This document shows, one piece after another, positions 47,318-58,237 of a DNA stretch of 64,000 nucleotides. Position 1 is the stretch's first letter. Each line of letters begins with the position of its first letter. Location: NCBI GenBank assembly GCA_003550325.1, contig QKWP01000591.1, forward strand, positions 46,425 through 110,424. The letters run 5' to 3'. Under the pieces are notes generated by a model. That model did no database searches. It saw nothing but the letters and a program-made list of their open reading frames with translations, and was not told where the DNA came from. Source of the stretch: Gigaspora rosea (lineage: Eukaryota > Glomeromycota > Glomeromycetes > Diversisporales > Gigasporaceae). A program made the translations under genes and the position numbers.

Positions 47318-47752
47318 CCGTATAGACCCGAAATAAAGCTCAGGGGCGTTATTTCGAAATTCGGGCCCCTTAAAATAGCATATATGACCTCAAATTAACG
47401 CCCATGCGCGCCCCCGAATTAACGCGCACCCTGCCCCGACCATAAAAACTTTTTTCTTTTAATAAGCACTTTTACCAGTACCGATACCCAAATATATTCG
47501 TAACCTCCATAAATGCTCCCTTGTTCTTATTGTCACGTTGTTGCGCTTATAGAGACAGACCATCGTTAAATTGTGCATTAATAAAAATAAATGAAAGTGC
47601 TGCATTTCGCTCTTTTCGGCATAACTTTATTCTCATCACTAAATAATAAATATTTTTAATTAATCAACATGTTATTTATTGATACACATGTCAATTTCGA
47701 ATTGACAAAAATCAATAAATGACGCACAATATTTATTGCAGTTTGATAATTT

Positions 47753-47912
47753 CGATTAATTTTTTTGTTAAAATGATTGTGATTGCGATCGCGATGCTAA
47801 AGCCAGCCAATTTATCATGAGTGTCAAGCTCATGTTTATGATAAATTAGCCAGTTTTTAGCAATCGCGATCGCAATCACAATCATATAATCATAAAAAAA
47901 ATTAATCATACG
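47753..47912. repeat. 160-bp hairpin inside the pogo-type element
   Basis: 'gattgtgattgcgatcgcga' on the left faces 'tcgcgatcgcaatcacaatc' on the right, with further pairing of 'ccaatttatcatgag' and 'ctcatgtttatgataaatta'. It is probably a small inserted foldback element. It lies 3' of the transposase gene. Confidence 0.7.
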
Positions 47913-48217
47913 ATAAATTTATTTTCAGTATGAAAGGCGAATTCTACCATCACCAATAATTTTATATCGATATATAATATAATACACGATACAGTAAGCA
48001 AAGAATTTTTTCATTATAGCTTTATTAATATCTAAATGCCGTCCAATTTTATTGTTGCAAAAATATTAAATTTTTCAAAAAACAACTCCGAAATAGAAAA
48101 AAAAGATCAATTGCGCAGATTTTTTGTAATGAAAAAATTAAAAAAAAAATTTAATAAATGACGGCCTTATTTTCATCCTTTCGGGTCAATTCTATATTTG
48201 GACTGTCAAAAAATTGT

Positions 48218-50001
48218 TCAATTATCTAAATCCACCATATTTTCAAGATCAATATCTATAATACTTTCAAGATCAAAATTTGGTTCATTTTCGTAAAGGT
48301 TATCATCATAAAGTGCATCAACATAAAGTTCATCATCATCACCTGATTCACTATCTGCATCCTCTGCATTATTCTCATTATCCTCATCAAAATTCATCCT
48401 ATCATTATCATCAAAATTCACCTCATCCATACGGTTTGCAACAATAGCCTGGAGACGATTTGACATTTTGTAATCTTCGCTGCCATCAGGGTTAAGTGCA
48501 AGCCCGGCTGCTTCAAAGGATCTAACCAACAGATTCACATCAAGTTCTTTCCAAGTTTCGGAAACCCATTCAGAAACCAATTCATAAGATGCTTTTTTTC
48601 GGTTTCCCTTCACAGTAAACCCGCCTTTTCCTTCGTCCATCCATTTTTCCCATCTTTGCCTCATCCCATTCTTGAAGGGCTTGTTTACTGAAACATCGGG
48701 TGGTTGTAAAACGCATGTTGTTCCACCGGGGATCTCCAAGACATCCAAACCTTCCATGTTTAAAGCTTTAGTAACATCATCACGGATGTGACTACGATGA
48801 CGGTCAACGAATATTACGCCCTTATTTTTAAAGAACCCATTTGGAGTGCTCCGTATTAAAAGGTCCCATTTTTACATTTATCTCATTTTGAGATAATTGA
48901 GTTTAACCATTTGTTTTGATTTTCGGACTGATTCGGGATTAATTAAATTTCACGATTTTGATTGGTTAAAGAAGGCAGGTGACTATCGGATAATCTCGTG
49001 ACGTGTTGGCTCTACGCAGCCTCATGTAATTTTTCTTTTTAAATTATCTTGATTTTTTATTATGCAAATCAACTTTTATTAATAATTGAAAAATATCAAT
49101 TATGTCAAAATTTACATGAATTTAATAAAAACTCATTTTTCAAAAAATTGTAAAAATGGGCCCTTTTAATACGGAGCACTCCATTTGGTCTTGCTCTAAT
49201 AACCCGAGGAATATAAGTTGAGATCATTAGATCTCCTTTCATATTTGCACATGGCGCCGTTGCTACTACGACATCTCGAGGGAATTTACCCTTTGGTTTT
49301 TTTTTTAATTTAAAGATCACAGTGGGTGGAAGTTTTTCACCAGATGCGGTATAGCCCAAAACTACTGTAAACCGTAATTTGTCATTTCCTGTAGTCTTGA
49401 TCGGCACTTCACGAACTCCTTCAAAATCAATTGTTGCATTTCGGGGCATATCAAACCACATGGGCGTTTCGTCAAAGGAAAGAATAAATTTTTTTTCGAT
49501 ATTTTTTGTTTTTTCACGTGAGGTTTGAAGGAAGTTCTTGACAATCAAAGGCATATCTTCCGGAAGCTTTTGTGTGAGTTGTGTTCTAATGCGTTTTACC
49601 AACTTATGTCGTCTCTTAAAACGTTCAACCCAACCGTGAGAAAACTTGACATCCTCAAGATTTAGAGCTTTTCCTAATTCCTTGGCCTTGCGTACAATCA
49701 TAGAAGTAGTAACTGCATTTCTTTCCTCTCGCTTTTTTTGAATATAACCCAACAATTCTTTCTCCAGTTCAGGATACTTTGCTTTTCTACCACGACCAGC
49801 AAGAACACGTACTTGATTAATATTCGAGTCTTTATCATTTCTAACTGCTTCAAATTTCTCTTTATCTTTTCTCCACTCTTGAACGCGTTTTCGATCAACT
49901 TTATAGAAAAGTGCTGCCTTTCGGTTGGACGTAGCTTCTGCGTACGATATTGCATCAAGTTTAAATGCAACAGTATAACTTCGTTTAGAAGTAGTGCTCA
50001 T
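48218..50001 (-). CDS. Pogo/Tigger-type DDE transposase interrupted by a MITE
   Basis: Start ATG at 50001 ('MSTTSKRSYTVAFKLDAISY'), stop at 48218. The gene is broken only by the 336-bp element 48845-49180 plus an 8-bp duplication; without these 344 bp it is one frame of 479 codons. The N-terminus has the CENP-B/pogo-type helix-turn-helix ('KAALFYKVDRKRVQEWRKD') and a second DNA-binding domain ending 'FSHGWVERFKRRHKLV'. The catalytic triad is visible: 'LSFDETPMWFDMP' (D1), 'IFVDRHRSH' (D2, just 3' of the insertion point) and 'QPPDVSVNKPFK' (D3, the usual LQPxD...PFK context). The C-terminus is acidic. An upstream in-frame ATG at 50070 is less likely because it would add a hydrophobic leader. 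Confidence 0.92.
48845..49180. mobile_element. 336-bp hAT-type MITE inside the transposase
   Basis: Ends 'agtgctccgtattaaaagg' and 'ccttttaatacggagcact', flanked by the 8-bp duplication 'ccatttgg' (48837-48844 and 49181-49188). Non-coding. It brings a stop into the transposase frame 25 codons after the junction. Confidence 0.92.
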
Positions 50002-50085
50002 GATTATGATAAGTAAATTTGAACGCGAATAAAAAAAGAGAAAAAAAATAAAAAATACCATTTTATCCAAAAATGAATCAGGGTA

Positions 50086-50385
50086 ATATTATAGTTGGTA
50101 ACTTCGTGATACAAAAAAGTTTATTAAAAAAAAAATTCGATTGACCAACGAGCCGTTAGGGCCACAATGGCCATAGAGCCAGTGTCATATTATAGATAAA
50201 TTCTTAACCACTATTTTTAACGCTTGAAGCACAAAAAAATAAAAATTTTTATTCAAAAAAAAAAAAAAAGGATACGGTGGTAATGTTATTGGTTACTTCG
50301 TGATATGGAAAGTTCTTTAAAGATCAGTTGACCAACGAGTCGTTAGGGTCATAATGGCCCTAGAGCCGAGTCCTACTCAAGTTGG
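50086..50385. repeat. Duplicated block upstream of the transposase gene
   Basis: About 105 bp at 50086-50190 ('ttggtaacttcgtgata', 'gaccaacgagccgttagg', 'atggccatagagcc') recurs at 50280-50385 ('ttggttacttcgtgata', 'gaccaacgagtcgttagg', 'atggccctagagcc'). It lies between the transposase start and the right end of the transposon, so it could hold its promoter. Confidence 0.7.
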
Positions 50386-50775
50386 TCAACAAAATCAAGG
50401 TTTGGGATAACTTCGGAAAAGAGTTGATTTTTTTTTAAAAAATAATTTAAAAAAAAAAAAAAATTAGTAAAAAAAAAAAAAATATATTAATTTTTTAAAA
50501 AAAAATTCGAGTATTTATATTTGATGTAAGAATATCAAAAAACATAACCGGTTTATACATGAAAAATGCTGCAAGTTTTATTCGTATACGTTATATTACT
50601 AATTGAGGCTAAGTTCAGGTTTTACTATGCAAGATATACATGCGCGTTATTTTGAAATTATTTAGGCTCTGAAAATCATCTCTTATTTCGAAATAACGCA
50701 CATGGGCGTACTCGAAATAACGCGCAGGTCAATCAATTAACGCGCAGGTGGGCGTTATTTCGGGTCTATACGGTA

Positions 50776-52872
50776 AAAAAATTAATTACATATAATAAAA
50801 ATCGCATAATCGACCTAATTGGTCGCATAATTTTAAATTTATTTCGCATCCATCGCATAATTAACCTCAATTCACCTCATCGCATCGCATAATCCTGGAC
50901 ACCTTAATTCGTCGGTTCTGTGTGCCGGTATCACGTGACGCCGTGCTTAGCCCGGTTTTTCAGAATTGTTGACTTGTTAGTCTCATAGACAGAAGTTTGT
51001 CTGATTGGCTAGTTTTTTAGATCGATTTGTAAATCTACATGTGATTATTACCCAATCAAATTGCATAATTTTTATTCGTTATTTTACAATATTACAGTAC
51101 TAAAAACGAAAACTTCAAGAAAAAAGTTTATACGAATCGGTAAAAACACTGATTATATACATATATAAGATAGGTGAATATATGTAGAAAGGAGTAAAAG
51201 CGGTGTTCAACTACTAAAACAACCAGACTTACTTAATATAACTATCTAAGAACCCAAACTCATATATACGCTCTATAAATCCAAACTTAAAAACCAACCC
51301 AATTTAAGAGTGCTTTAACCCTAAATTTCTTATTGCTAACACCGCTAATAAGCTTATTCTGCTTCAAAAACCAAATCTGAAATTCCGATCTCTAAAAAAA
51401 AAAACCAGCTATTTTGTTAGCAACTATTTTTTTTAGTGCGTTAAAATTCGAACAAAGCCTTTTTTTTCTTTACCTAGTTCAGAAAGTTGCGTCTAAGCTA
51501 ACTTCTCTAAATAAAAGATTATAAAAGATTAATTTTAGAGTTAACTTTCTAGCACTCTTCTGTAGTTAGAAATGATATTTGCGACGATTTTTTGCTTGTG
51601 TAATTTTACGTCCTAAAAAAGTACTTTAAAGTGCATAAATAAGTTACCCGGGCAATTGATTTACATCAGCCAATCAAACGAATTTCTGTCTATGAATTGT
51701 TAGTCAACATATACTTTTTTATTTGGATATCAGAAATACAACTACAGTATTTAAATTTTAGGTGCATTTTTTTAGGTTAGATTAGAATTCATGCTAGAGT
51801 TATTAATAAAAGTGTATGTGGGACTTTAGTAGGTTTAGTAAACCTAAGATCGAAAGATCAACTATTTTTTTGGTCAGATCACATGTATAGAGGCCTATTT
51901 TTATTGGTCAGATCATGTGTAACCCGAAAAATCAGCAAAAATTAATGTAACACAATCTTGAAAATTCAGCCTGTTATTCAAAGTGCTAACCAAAAAAACC
52001 ACCTTTATGAGAATTTTTTTTAATAAATCTAGTGCTAATGTAGTAAGTACTAACCTAAAATAAACTAATTTCAATTACGCTAAAAGTTTTTAAAAAGCGC
52101 GGATACTTAATGATATACTGTATTTAAAACATTTATTACGCGGATAGAGTTTTTTTTAAAAAATTTTTATTCATTTTAATAAAACTTAATCTTTGTTAGC
52201 GTGCTAAACTTTTTAAAAACAGTAAATTTTATTCGTGGACCATGCAATCAAGTTATTTATTAAACCTATGTGGGCTGTTCTTTATAGAAAAGTTATAATA
52301 TTTATTATATGATCATTTTTTAATAGGTTAGCAGTTAGGGTCAGGTTTGTAATTAGAGTGCAATTTTAAAAAAGCTTGCCGGTAATGGTGATCTGCACGT
52401 GATATTAGTATCAAAAAAGTATATAAAATTTGGAGGAGTCTCAAAAACGTAAGTTTGCGCCTGAGTTAGGGTTAGAGTTAAGAGTATTTTAGTAATGCCG
52501 GCCATTGCTGTGCCTATAAACACGTGAAATATTGTGCCCGTAGCAATCTCCTAAATCAATTTCTGATCATCTATAATACATATCTTTCTGGTCTTATCGT
52601 TATTGCATAAAGACGTTAATAACAACTAGATTCTCTTCATAATTGTGTCGCAAGTATGGCTTTTCGAATACTTCATCATACAATATAGTTGCTTATTTTC
52701 ATTCGCAATTAACTGATAAACTTTTATCACACGTACATTATAAATTTGACGCTTACATCGCTTTCGTCATATTTGCATAACATTGCACCATTATCGCATA
52801 TTTTACGCTTTAATTATAATCTAAGCTCATTTCAGCATTGTTGAATATTTCTCTTCTGATAATATACCGAAG
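50776..52872. other. Gene-free stretch before the homocysteine methyltransferase gene
   Basis: It contains the 'cgcataatcctggacacc' end matching 47118, a loosely inverted pair ('catagacagaagtttgtctg' at 50989 and 'aaacgaatttctgtctatg' at about 51677), a 'ttagggttagagtt' run near 52464 and poly-A/T runs. The last 200 bp should hold the promoter. No gene is seen. Confidence 0.4.
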
Positions 52873-54302
52873 ATGAACGTTCAGAACTTTCTAAAATTGA
52901 ACTCACCTTTGATATTAGATGGTGGTTTTGCTACAGAGCTGCAAAGAGTTCATAATAAAGAACTTTCATCACATTTATGGTCTGCTGCTTATTTAGTTAA
53001 AGATCCGCAAGCAATACATGATGTTCATTTATCTTATCTTAGAGCAGGCGTGGATATCATTACAACCTGCAGGTTCGCTTTTTTATGAGTATAAATTAAA
53101 TCATGACTTATAATATCAACTCTTTCCAATATAAAATCTACTTTAGAGTGTGTAAATATACAGTATATAACTTATTTAACTGAGATCAAAGGATTAATTA
53201 GAATGAATTTGAATAAAACCTGCTCTTAAACTTTGATAAGAATGACATGATATGATTGATGTACTCATGAATATTTATTTTTTATTACTTTGTTAAAATT
53301 TTAGTTATCAAGCAACCATATCAGGTTTTATGCAATGCGGATTTTCAAATGATCAAGCAATATCGTTCATGCAAAAATCGGTTTCATTAGCCACCGAAGC
53401 TCGAGATCAATTTTGGACTGAATATCAAAAACAATCCAATGATATATCAAGGATTAAACCTTTAATTGCACTCTCATTTGGTCCATTCGGTGCAACCCTA
53501 CTTAACGGATCTGAATATTCTGGTGACTATGGTCCTGATATAACCATCTCCCACCTTAAAGATTTTCATAGAGAGAGGATAAAAATATTTTATCCAAAAT
53601 TAGCAGATATTGATTTAATAGCATTTGAAACGATTCCATCATTCCAAGAAGTTGATGCAATTTGTTCTGTATTGCGTGAAGAAAAATTTTCTGTTCCTTG
53701 CTGGATCTCATTTTCTTGTAAAAACGATTCATTAAATTGTCATGGTGAAACTTTAATAGAAAGTATCAAACTTTGTTGTACCATAGATTCAATTGTTGCT
53801 ATTGGTATAAATTGCACTAAACCTAAGTATGCTGAAAATTTGGTAAATTTTATTCGTAATGAAATGGATCTCCTTGGAGACACAGATAGATTTATCGTTT
53901 GTTATCCAGATGCTGGATGCGAATGGGATGAATCTAAAAAGGATTGGGATTCGAATACAGGACTTTCTGCAGAAGGTAAATATAATAATTTTATGTTACA
54001 ATGTTGCTAAAGAGGGGTAACATTAATTTTACGCTAGTTAGCAAATGGTTGTCTAGAAATCCTTAAACCAAAATTTAAGTGGAAGTAAAATTAATATTAC
54101 ACTAACTTGGTTGTTGTTTTTTTACGTATTTATAACTAATAAAATAAATTGTTTAGAATTCGGAAATTGTGCAATATTGTGGGCTAAACGATCTAGATTC
54201 AAGATTATTATCGGAGGTTGTTGTAAAACTACTCCAGAATATACTTCTAATGTTCGTGAACGCGTGTTTGAACATTTAGAAAAGTTTGCTGATAAATTGT
54301 AA
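52873..54302 (+). CDS. Homocysteine S-methyltransferase
   Basis: Three exons: 52873-53072, 53305-53975, 54157-54302, in frame, 338 residues, the usual size. It transfers a methyl group from S-methylmethionine or S-adenosylmethionine to homocysteine, giving methionine in the cytosol. Seen here: N-terminal 'PLILDGGFATELQ' and 'LRAGVDIITTC', then 'SYQATISGFMQCGFS' across the first intron, 'LIALSFGPFGATLLNGSEY', 'LIAFETIPSFQEVDA', the first zinc ligand in 'IGINCTKP', and the paired Cys ligands in 'IIIGGCCKTTPEY'. All three zinc-binding cysteines are present, so the enzyme looks functional. Confidence 0.95.
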
Positions 54303-54364
54303 ATTTTCGTGGATATTTTTGGTTATTAAAATTAAACAATGCTCATTGGAGTTTTGATTATGTT

Positions 54365-54464
54365 GTGCCTCAGATCGGTTCTTACCTCAGGTGACAACTG
54401 AGATGTCAGACGTCGAATGAGCGTTAATCGGTCACCCGAGATGTCTCAGTTATCATCTGAGGCA
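54365..54464. repeat. 100-bp hairpin just downstream of the methyltransferase
   Basis: Ends 'tgcctcagat' and 'atctgaggca', with inner pairing of 'gacaactgagatgtc' and 'gagatgtctcagttatc'. It could be a small MITE. It lies about 60 bp after the stop codon and so may be in the 3' UTR. Confidence 0.6.
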
Positions 54465-55065
54465 ACTGCAATTATTATTTAATAATTCTTATTATATTAA
54501 CACTTTAAAAATATTGACATGAGGATTTGATAAAATAACTAAAGAAAAGGACGTTTTGCATTTGAATACGATTTATAATATAATTTATTTTTCCTGGCAT
54601 CAGAAGTAAATCTAACTCGAGCATTATCTTGTCAACTCAAGTTTACAGTTCCAAAAGAAAATTCTGTTCACAATTTTTATTACATCTTTATTTTACAATC
54701 AATACCGAACTTATGACCAATAAGTTGTTTGCACGGATTGATTAATGTTCATTAACATAGCTATTTAATTGGTTATGAATGATTACAATCTTAAGTGATG
54801 TTCCCTTATTTCTGAAATTTTAAGTCCTTGAATCTTATTGAGTTGTAATCGATACTCAATTCAATCAAATGTGAACATGAGGCTGGCAGTGTACTTGTAA
54901 CATAATTATAGTTCATCCGCGTCCCTACAACTTGGCATACCATTGCGGTCCTCCCTACAACCCGGAACCATCATTGTAGTTCATCCTCATCTTAATAAAG
55001 ATGATTCAGGACAAAAAAGACGCAGTAAAATCTGTACTATTAATTTTTACTATCTGCTATTATAC

Positions 55066-55545
55066 CTTATTGTCCGGAGCGTAGCGGAGGACACCTATGG
55101 ACGAGTAAAGTGTATCAAAATTTACGTTTTTGATGCATCATAAATTACGATTTTGATGATTGTCCGGAGCGTAGGACGAGTAGTGTAACAAAAGTTACGT
55201 TTTTGATGCATCACAAGTTACGATTTTGATGCATTATAGAAAATAAAATCAAGAACGTAACTTTGAAAAAGGATGTCTGTCCTCACGCGTGACGCGTGAT
55301 ACAAGACTATTTTGATCAACTGCTATTTGATTAGTAAACAGTAACGAATTTAAATGATATCATATAAAAAAATTATTCGTTAATTAATATAATTTTATTT
55401 ACGCTTCGGACTTACATCGGTTCCCGATTCCTAGTTATAGTGATAAATCAAGAACGTAACTTTGAAAATGATGTCTGTCCGCACGCGTGACGCGTGATTA
55501 CAAGACTATTTTGATCAACAAACCGGCAATTTGACTAGTAATACA
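55066..55545. repeat. Short direct repeats with GGAGCGTAG and TTGATGCATCA units
   Basis: 'attgtccggagcgtag' occurs at 55072 and 55158. 'tttttgatgcatca' follows each. A longer block ('aagaacgtaactttgaaaa' to 'caagactattttgatcaac') occurs at 55251-55320 and again at 55447-55520. 'cacgcgtgacgcgtgat' within it is self-complementary. No gene is seen. Confidence 0.65.
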
Positions 55546-55834
55546 GTAACACGTGGGTTACGCGATAGTATTAACAGTTGTTCGTTAATAAAAGAAATGT
55601 TTAGTATATCGATCAAAATAGCCAACTTTGATTGGCTGCATTCCACGTGATTGGACGCGGCTTATTCACAAAAATCATGGAAAAAAAACTCTGACCAACT
55701 GACCGAATACCAAGGTGGTACGTGAAAATTCATGAAATCAGTTACGCTTGTACGTATTACTTGCAGCAATAAGTGTCAGTATTTGTACATTTATTCGGGG
55801 TATCTATTTCACACTTTTCAATCCTTTTTCAACA

Positions 55835-56511
55835 ATGACATCTGAAGAAACCTTTGCGATAGAACTTTTGGGAGTAGACAATTTTTTTGTTCTTATTCGC
55901 AATTTTCAAATACTTTTTCAACGTTCTTCTTCCACCTTCGTGTTGGAGCCCTGAGAGCTACATCGGTTACTCCGTCGGCCAAAATAAATATGCCAATAAA
56001 AGCGAAGTAAAGGGAAGATATTATTCGCATTTGGAAATAATATTCGGAGATGATAGGTCTCCACAAGAAGCAGCAAACAAATTTTTTGACAGAAAGCAGG
56101 TTAGTTTGATTTAGATAGAGATATGATTAGAATGGCAGGCTCTCGTATCTCTTATTAACTTCAACTTGATAAGAGTGAGCCTTGCATGACTTTATATAGC
56201 CGAATTATTTGGATCTTAATTTTTCATCTGATTCTAATATTTCTCGACTTTTTTTCAATAAAGGCCGATCGCAAAAGGTATCAAATCGATCAAGATTTCT
56301 TAAGAGAAATAACAAATAAGGTACTAAGAAATTTAATCAGGGATAACAAAAAGAAATACAAAAGACATTTTAAAAAAGTTACTCGAATGCAAATGATCAT
56401 GAATTTTTTTTGAATGAACTGCCTCAAGACGAAGGCGATCTCTCAAAAACTATTATCACAGAAGAAGAACCTGCTGACGTTGAATCAAATGAGGTGTTTC
56501 TTAAAGAGTAA
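55835..56511 (+). pseudogene. Unknown gene with two apparent single-base frame breaks
   Basis: From ATG 55835 ('MTSEETFAIELLGVDNF') the frame shifts at a 7-T run (55879-55885) into 'PPSCWSPESYIGYSVGQNKY' and 'FGDDRSPQEAANKFFDRKQ'. It splices (GT at 56099, AG before 56265) to 'ADRKRYQIDQDFLREITNKV'. It then shifts again near a 6-A run (about 56372) into 'NELPQDEGDLSKTIITEEE' and stops at 56509. The product is charged, helical at its centre and acidic at its end. I recognise no family. Two homopolymer breaks could be sequencing errors in a real gene or marks of a relic. Confidence 0.5.
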
Positions 56512-57511
56512 TATTTTTTTTTGTCTTCGCTACTATCATTTTTTCATTTTTGTGTCAAATGATCTTGTATTATGATAAAAAGATTCAAGAAACAACTGTA
56601 GTTCACCCTTTGCGCAGATTCATTAGACTTGCTGGTTTACTTCCTTATATTATGATTGCTCCATAGATCTTTCTCTATTATTTAATACTTCTGCTTCTTT
56701 AGCCTTTCCTTTAGTAGTCTTGCTATTATTTTTTTTTGAGCGTCCTTACAATTGCACGTCGCTACAACTGCAGTTCACTCTCATCCTTACTAACTCTTTG
56801 AAAAAAAATTTTTACCCGACAGAAATAACAGCATTTTATAAACAGTAAGGCTTGGAACCGTAATTTTTCTAAATGTAGTTCATCCTCAGTCGTCCCTCAC
56901 TGTAACTCATTCGCGTTCTTACAACTTGAATACAATTGTAGTTCCTTATGATATGTGATACACCAGATAACTCATACTAAGCAAAGCGAAATTATTCACC
57001 AACACAGAATATTCAGTGCGATGTTGTTTCAAAGTGTATTGTTGCATCTAAAGTAGCGATTTATCTAAAATAGCGCCTGAAATTAGATTACCATGCGTTA
57101 AGTCGTAATTTTAGCCAGGGTGCTAGCTAATTCTATCCAAGATCCAAAAAAGTCAATGTGGCGTTGTTGCAAGGTGAATCGGAGATCCGTTGCTGCAAGG
57201 TCATTTATATATTTCTTTCCTTCTTTTATCAGCATTTCTGCCGATTTCCGGTTCCAGTTTATTATAAACAATATTCCAAGAAGCCAGCGTATTGTTTTTG
57301 CAAAACGCAGATGCTAACAACGTGTATTGTAATATCATGACACAGCCATGCTACAATATATAGTATTAATGCCGGCCAGAATTATAATACCGGTAAGTTT
57401 GGACAGCATTAACTGCTAAAATTTGATGATATATGATTCCGAATTTTCTGATGAGTTATAAATCTTGGATAAATACCGTATTATTCCAAAATATAATAAT
57501 AATTGTGACAG
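56512..57511. other. Spacer with minisatellite-like phrases
   Basis: Variants of 'tgtagttcatcctc' and 'tccctacaactt' are scattered here (56596, 56770, 56876, 56920) and also at 54910-54990, flanking the unknown gene on both sides. No gene is seen. Confidence 0.45.
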
Positions 57512-57702
57512 ATTAAAATGAAATCGGATTAAAATGAAATTTTTATATTCTTTAAACAAAATTTTAAAATCTTTTAGGACATTTTTGGGGTTTTTTTAGC
57601 ATTAGGGTTAGGGTTATTAATAAATGAGTATATGTGGGTTTTATAAGCTTTAAAGGTGAGCAAGAGAGCCCCAGTTTCATTTTAATCTGATTTCATTTTA
57701 AT
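57512..57702. repeat. 191-bp MITE (ATTAAAATGAAATC ends)
   Basis: Ends 'attaaaatgaaatcggatta' and its near complement 'taatctgatttcattttaat'. The interior has 'gcattagggttagggttatt', like several other MITEs in the window. Non-coding. Confidence 0.8.
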
Positions 57703-58237
57703 ATGCTGCAATAATTATACGAATTTAGTCAGTTTATAAAATTTATATTAGCTAAAAAAAAATTATCAAAATTAAATTCAACTATTTGAAATTTTCCAAA
57801 GCAATTTTCCCGTGTTCCTGCAGACTCTTAGTTCGCGTCACGTAACGCAAAATATCCCTGAACCGGGTGAAAATAGAATTTCCCTTTATTATTATATGTT
57901 TTAGCTATTTTTTTTAGTTAACCTATATTGCATAATGCCTTAAGATAATTTAATCCAATCACAGAATCGCGAGATTGCTACGTAAAAATCTGTTATTTTG
58001 AGGGGTGTAAGCATTAGTTGTTATGCTAATTCGCCCACATTTTGGAAAACTATAGTCAAATTCAGCCAAAAATGGCAGCTGTTATATCTGTAATAAACAA
58101 TCATTTGTATTCAAATATTGTGTAGTATATAAATTAACAAAATTTGTATTGCAAATTAAATTACATTCTATAATTATTAAACCTATTACAATGAACCAAA
58201 AATAATCCATAATTACATTCTATAATTATTACATATT
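57703..58237. other. Spacer 3' of the presenilin gene
   Basis: AT-rich, no gene. It probably contains the presenilin 3' UTR and polyadenylation site near its right side. Confidence 0.4.

Larger units (their letters stand above)
47318..50773 (-). mobile_element. Complete pogo-type DNA transposon
   Basis: Ends 'ccgtatagacccgaaataa' and 'ttatttcgggtctatacgg' with TA on both sides (47316-47317 and 50774-50775). Subterminal repeats related to 'aattaacgcgcacc' and 'cgttatttcga' occur at both ends (47350-47430 and 50640-50760) and could be transposase binding sites. It is 3456 bp including a 336-bp MITE. It carries one transposase gene on the minus strand. An imperfect hairpin (47753-47912) and a duplicated block (50086-50385) are further inner features. 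Confidence 0.92.

Noticed and set aside
49362..50016. Other frames on both strands over the transposase
   Set aside because: Shadows of the DDE transposase frame, which has recognisable DNA-binding and catalytic motifs.
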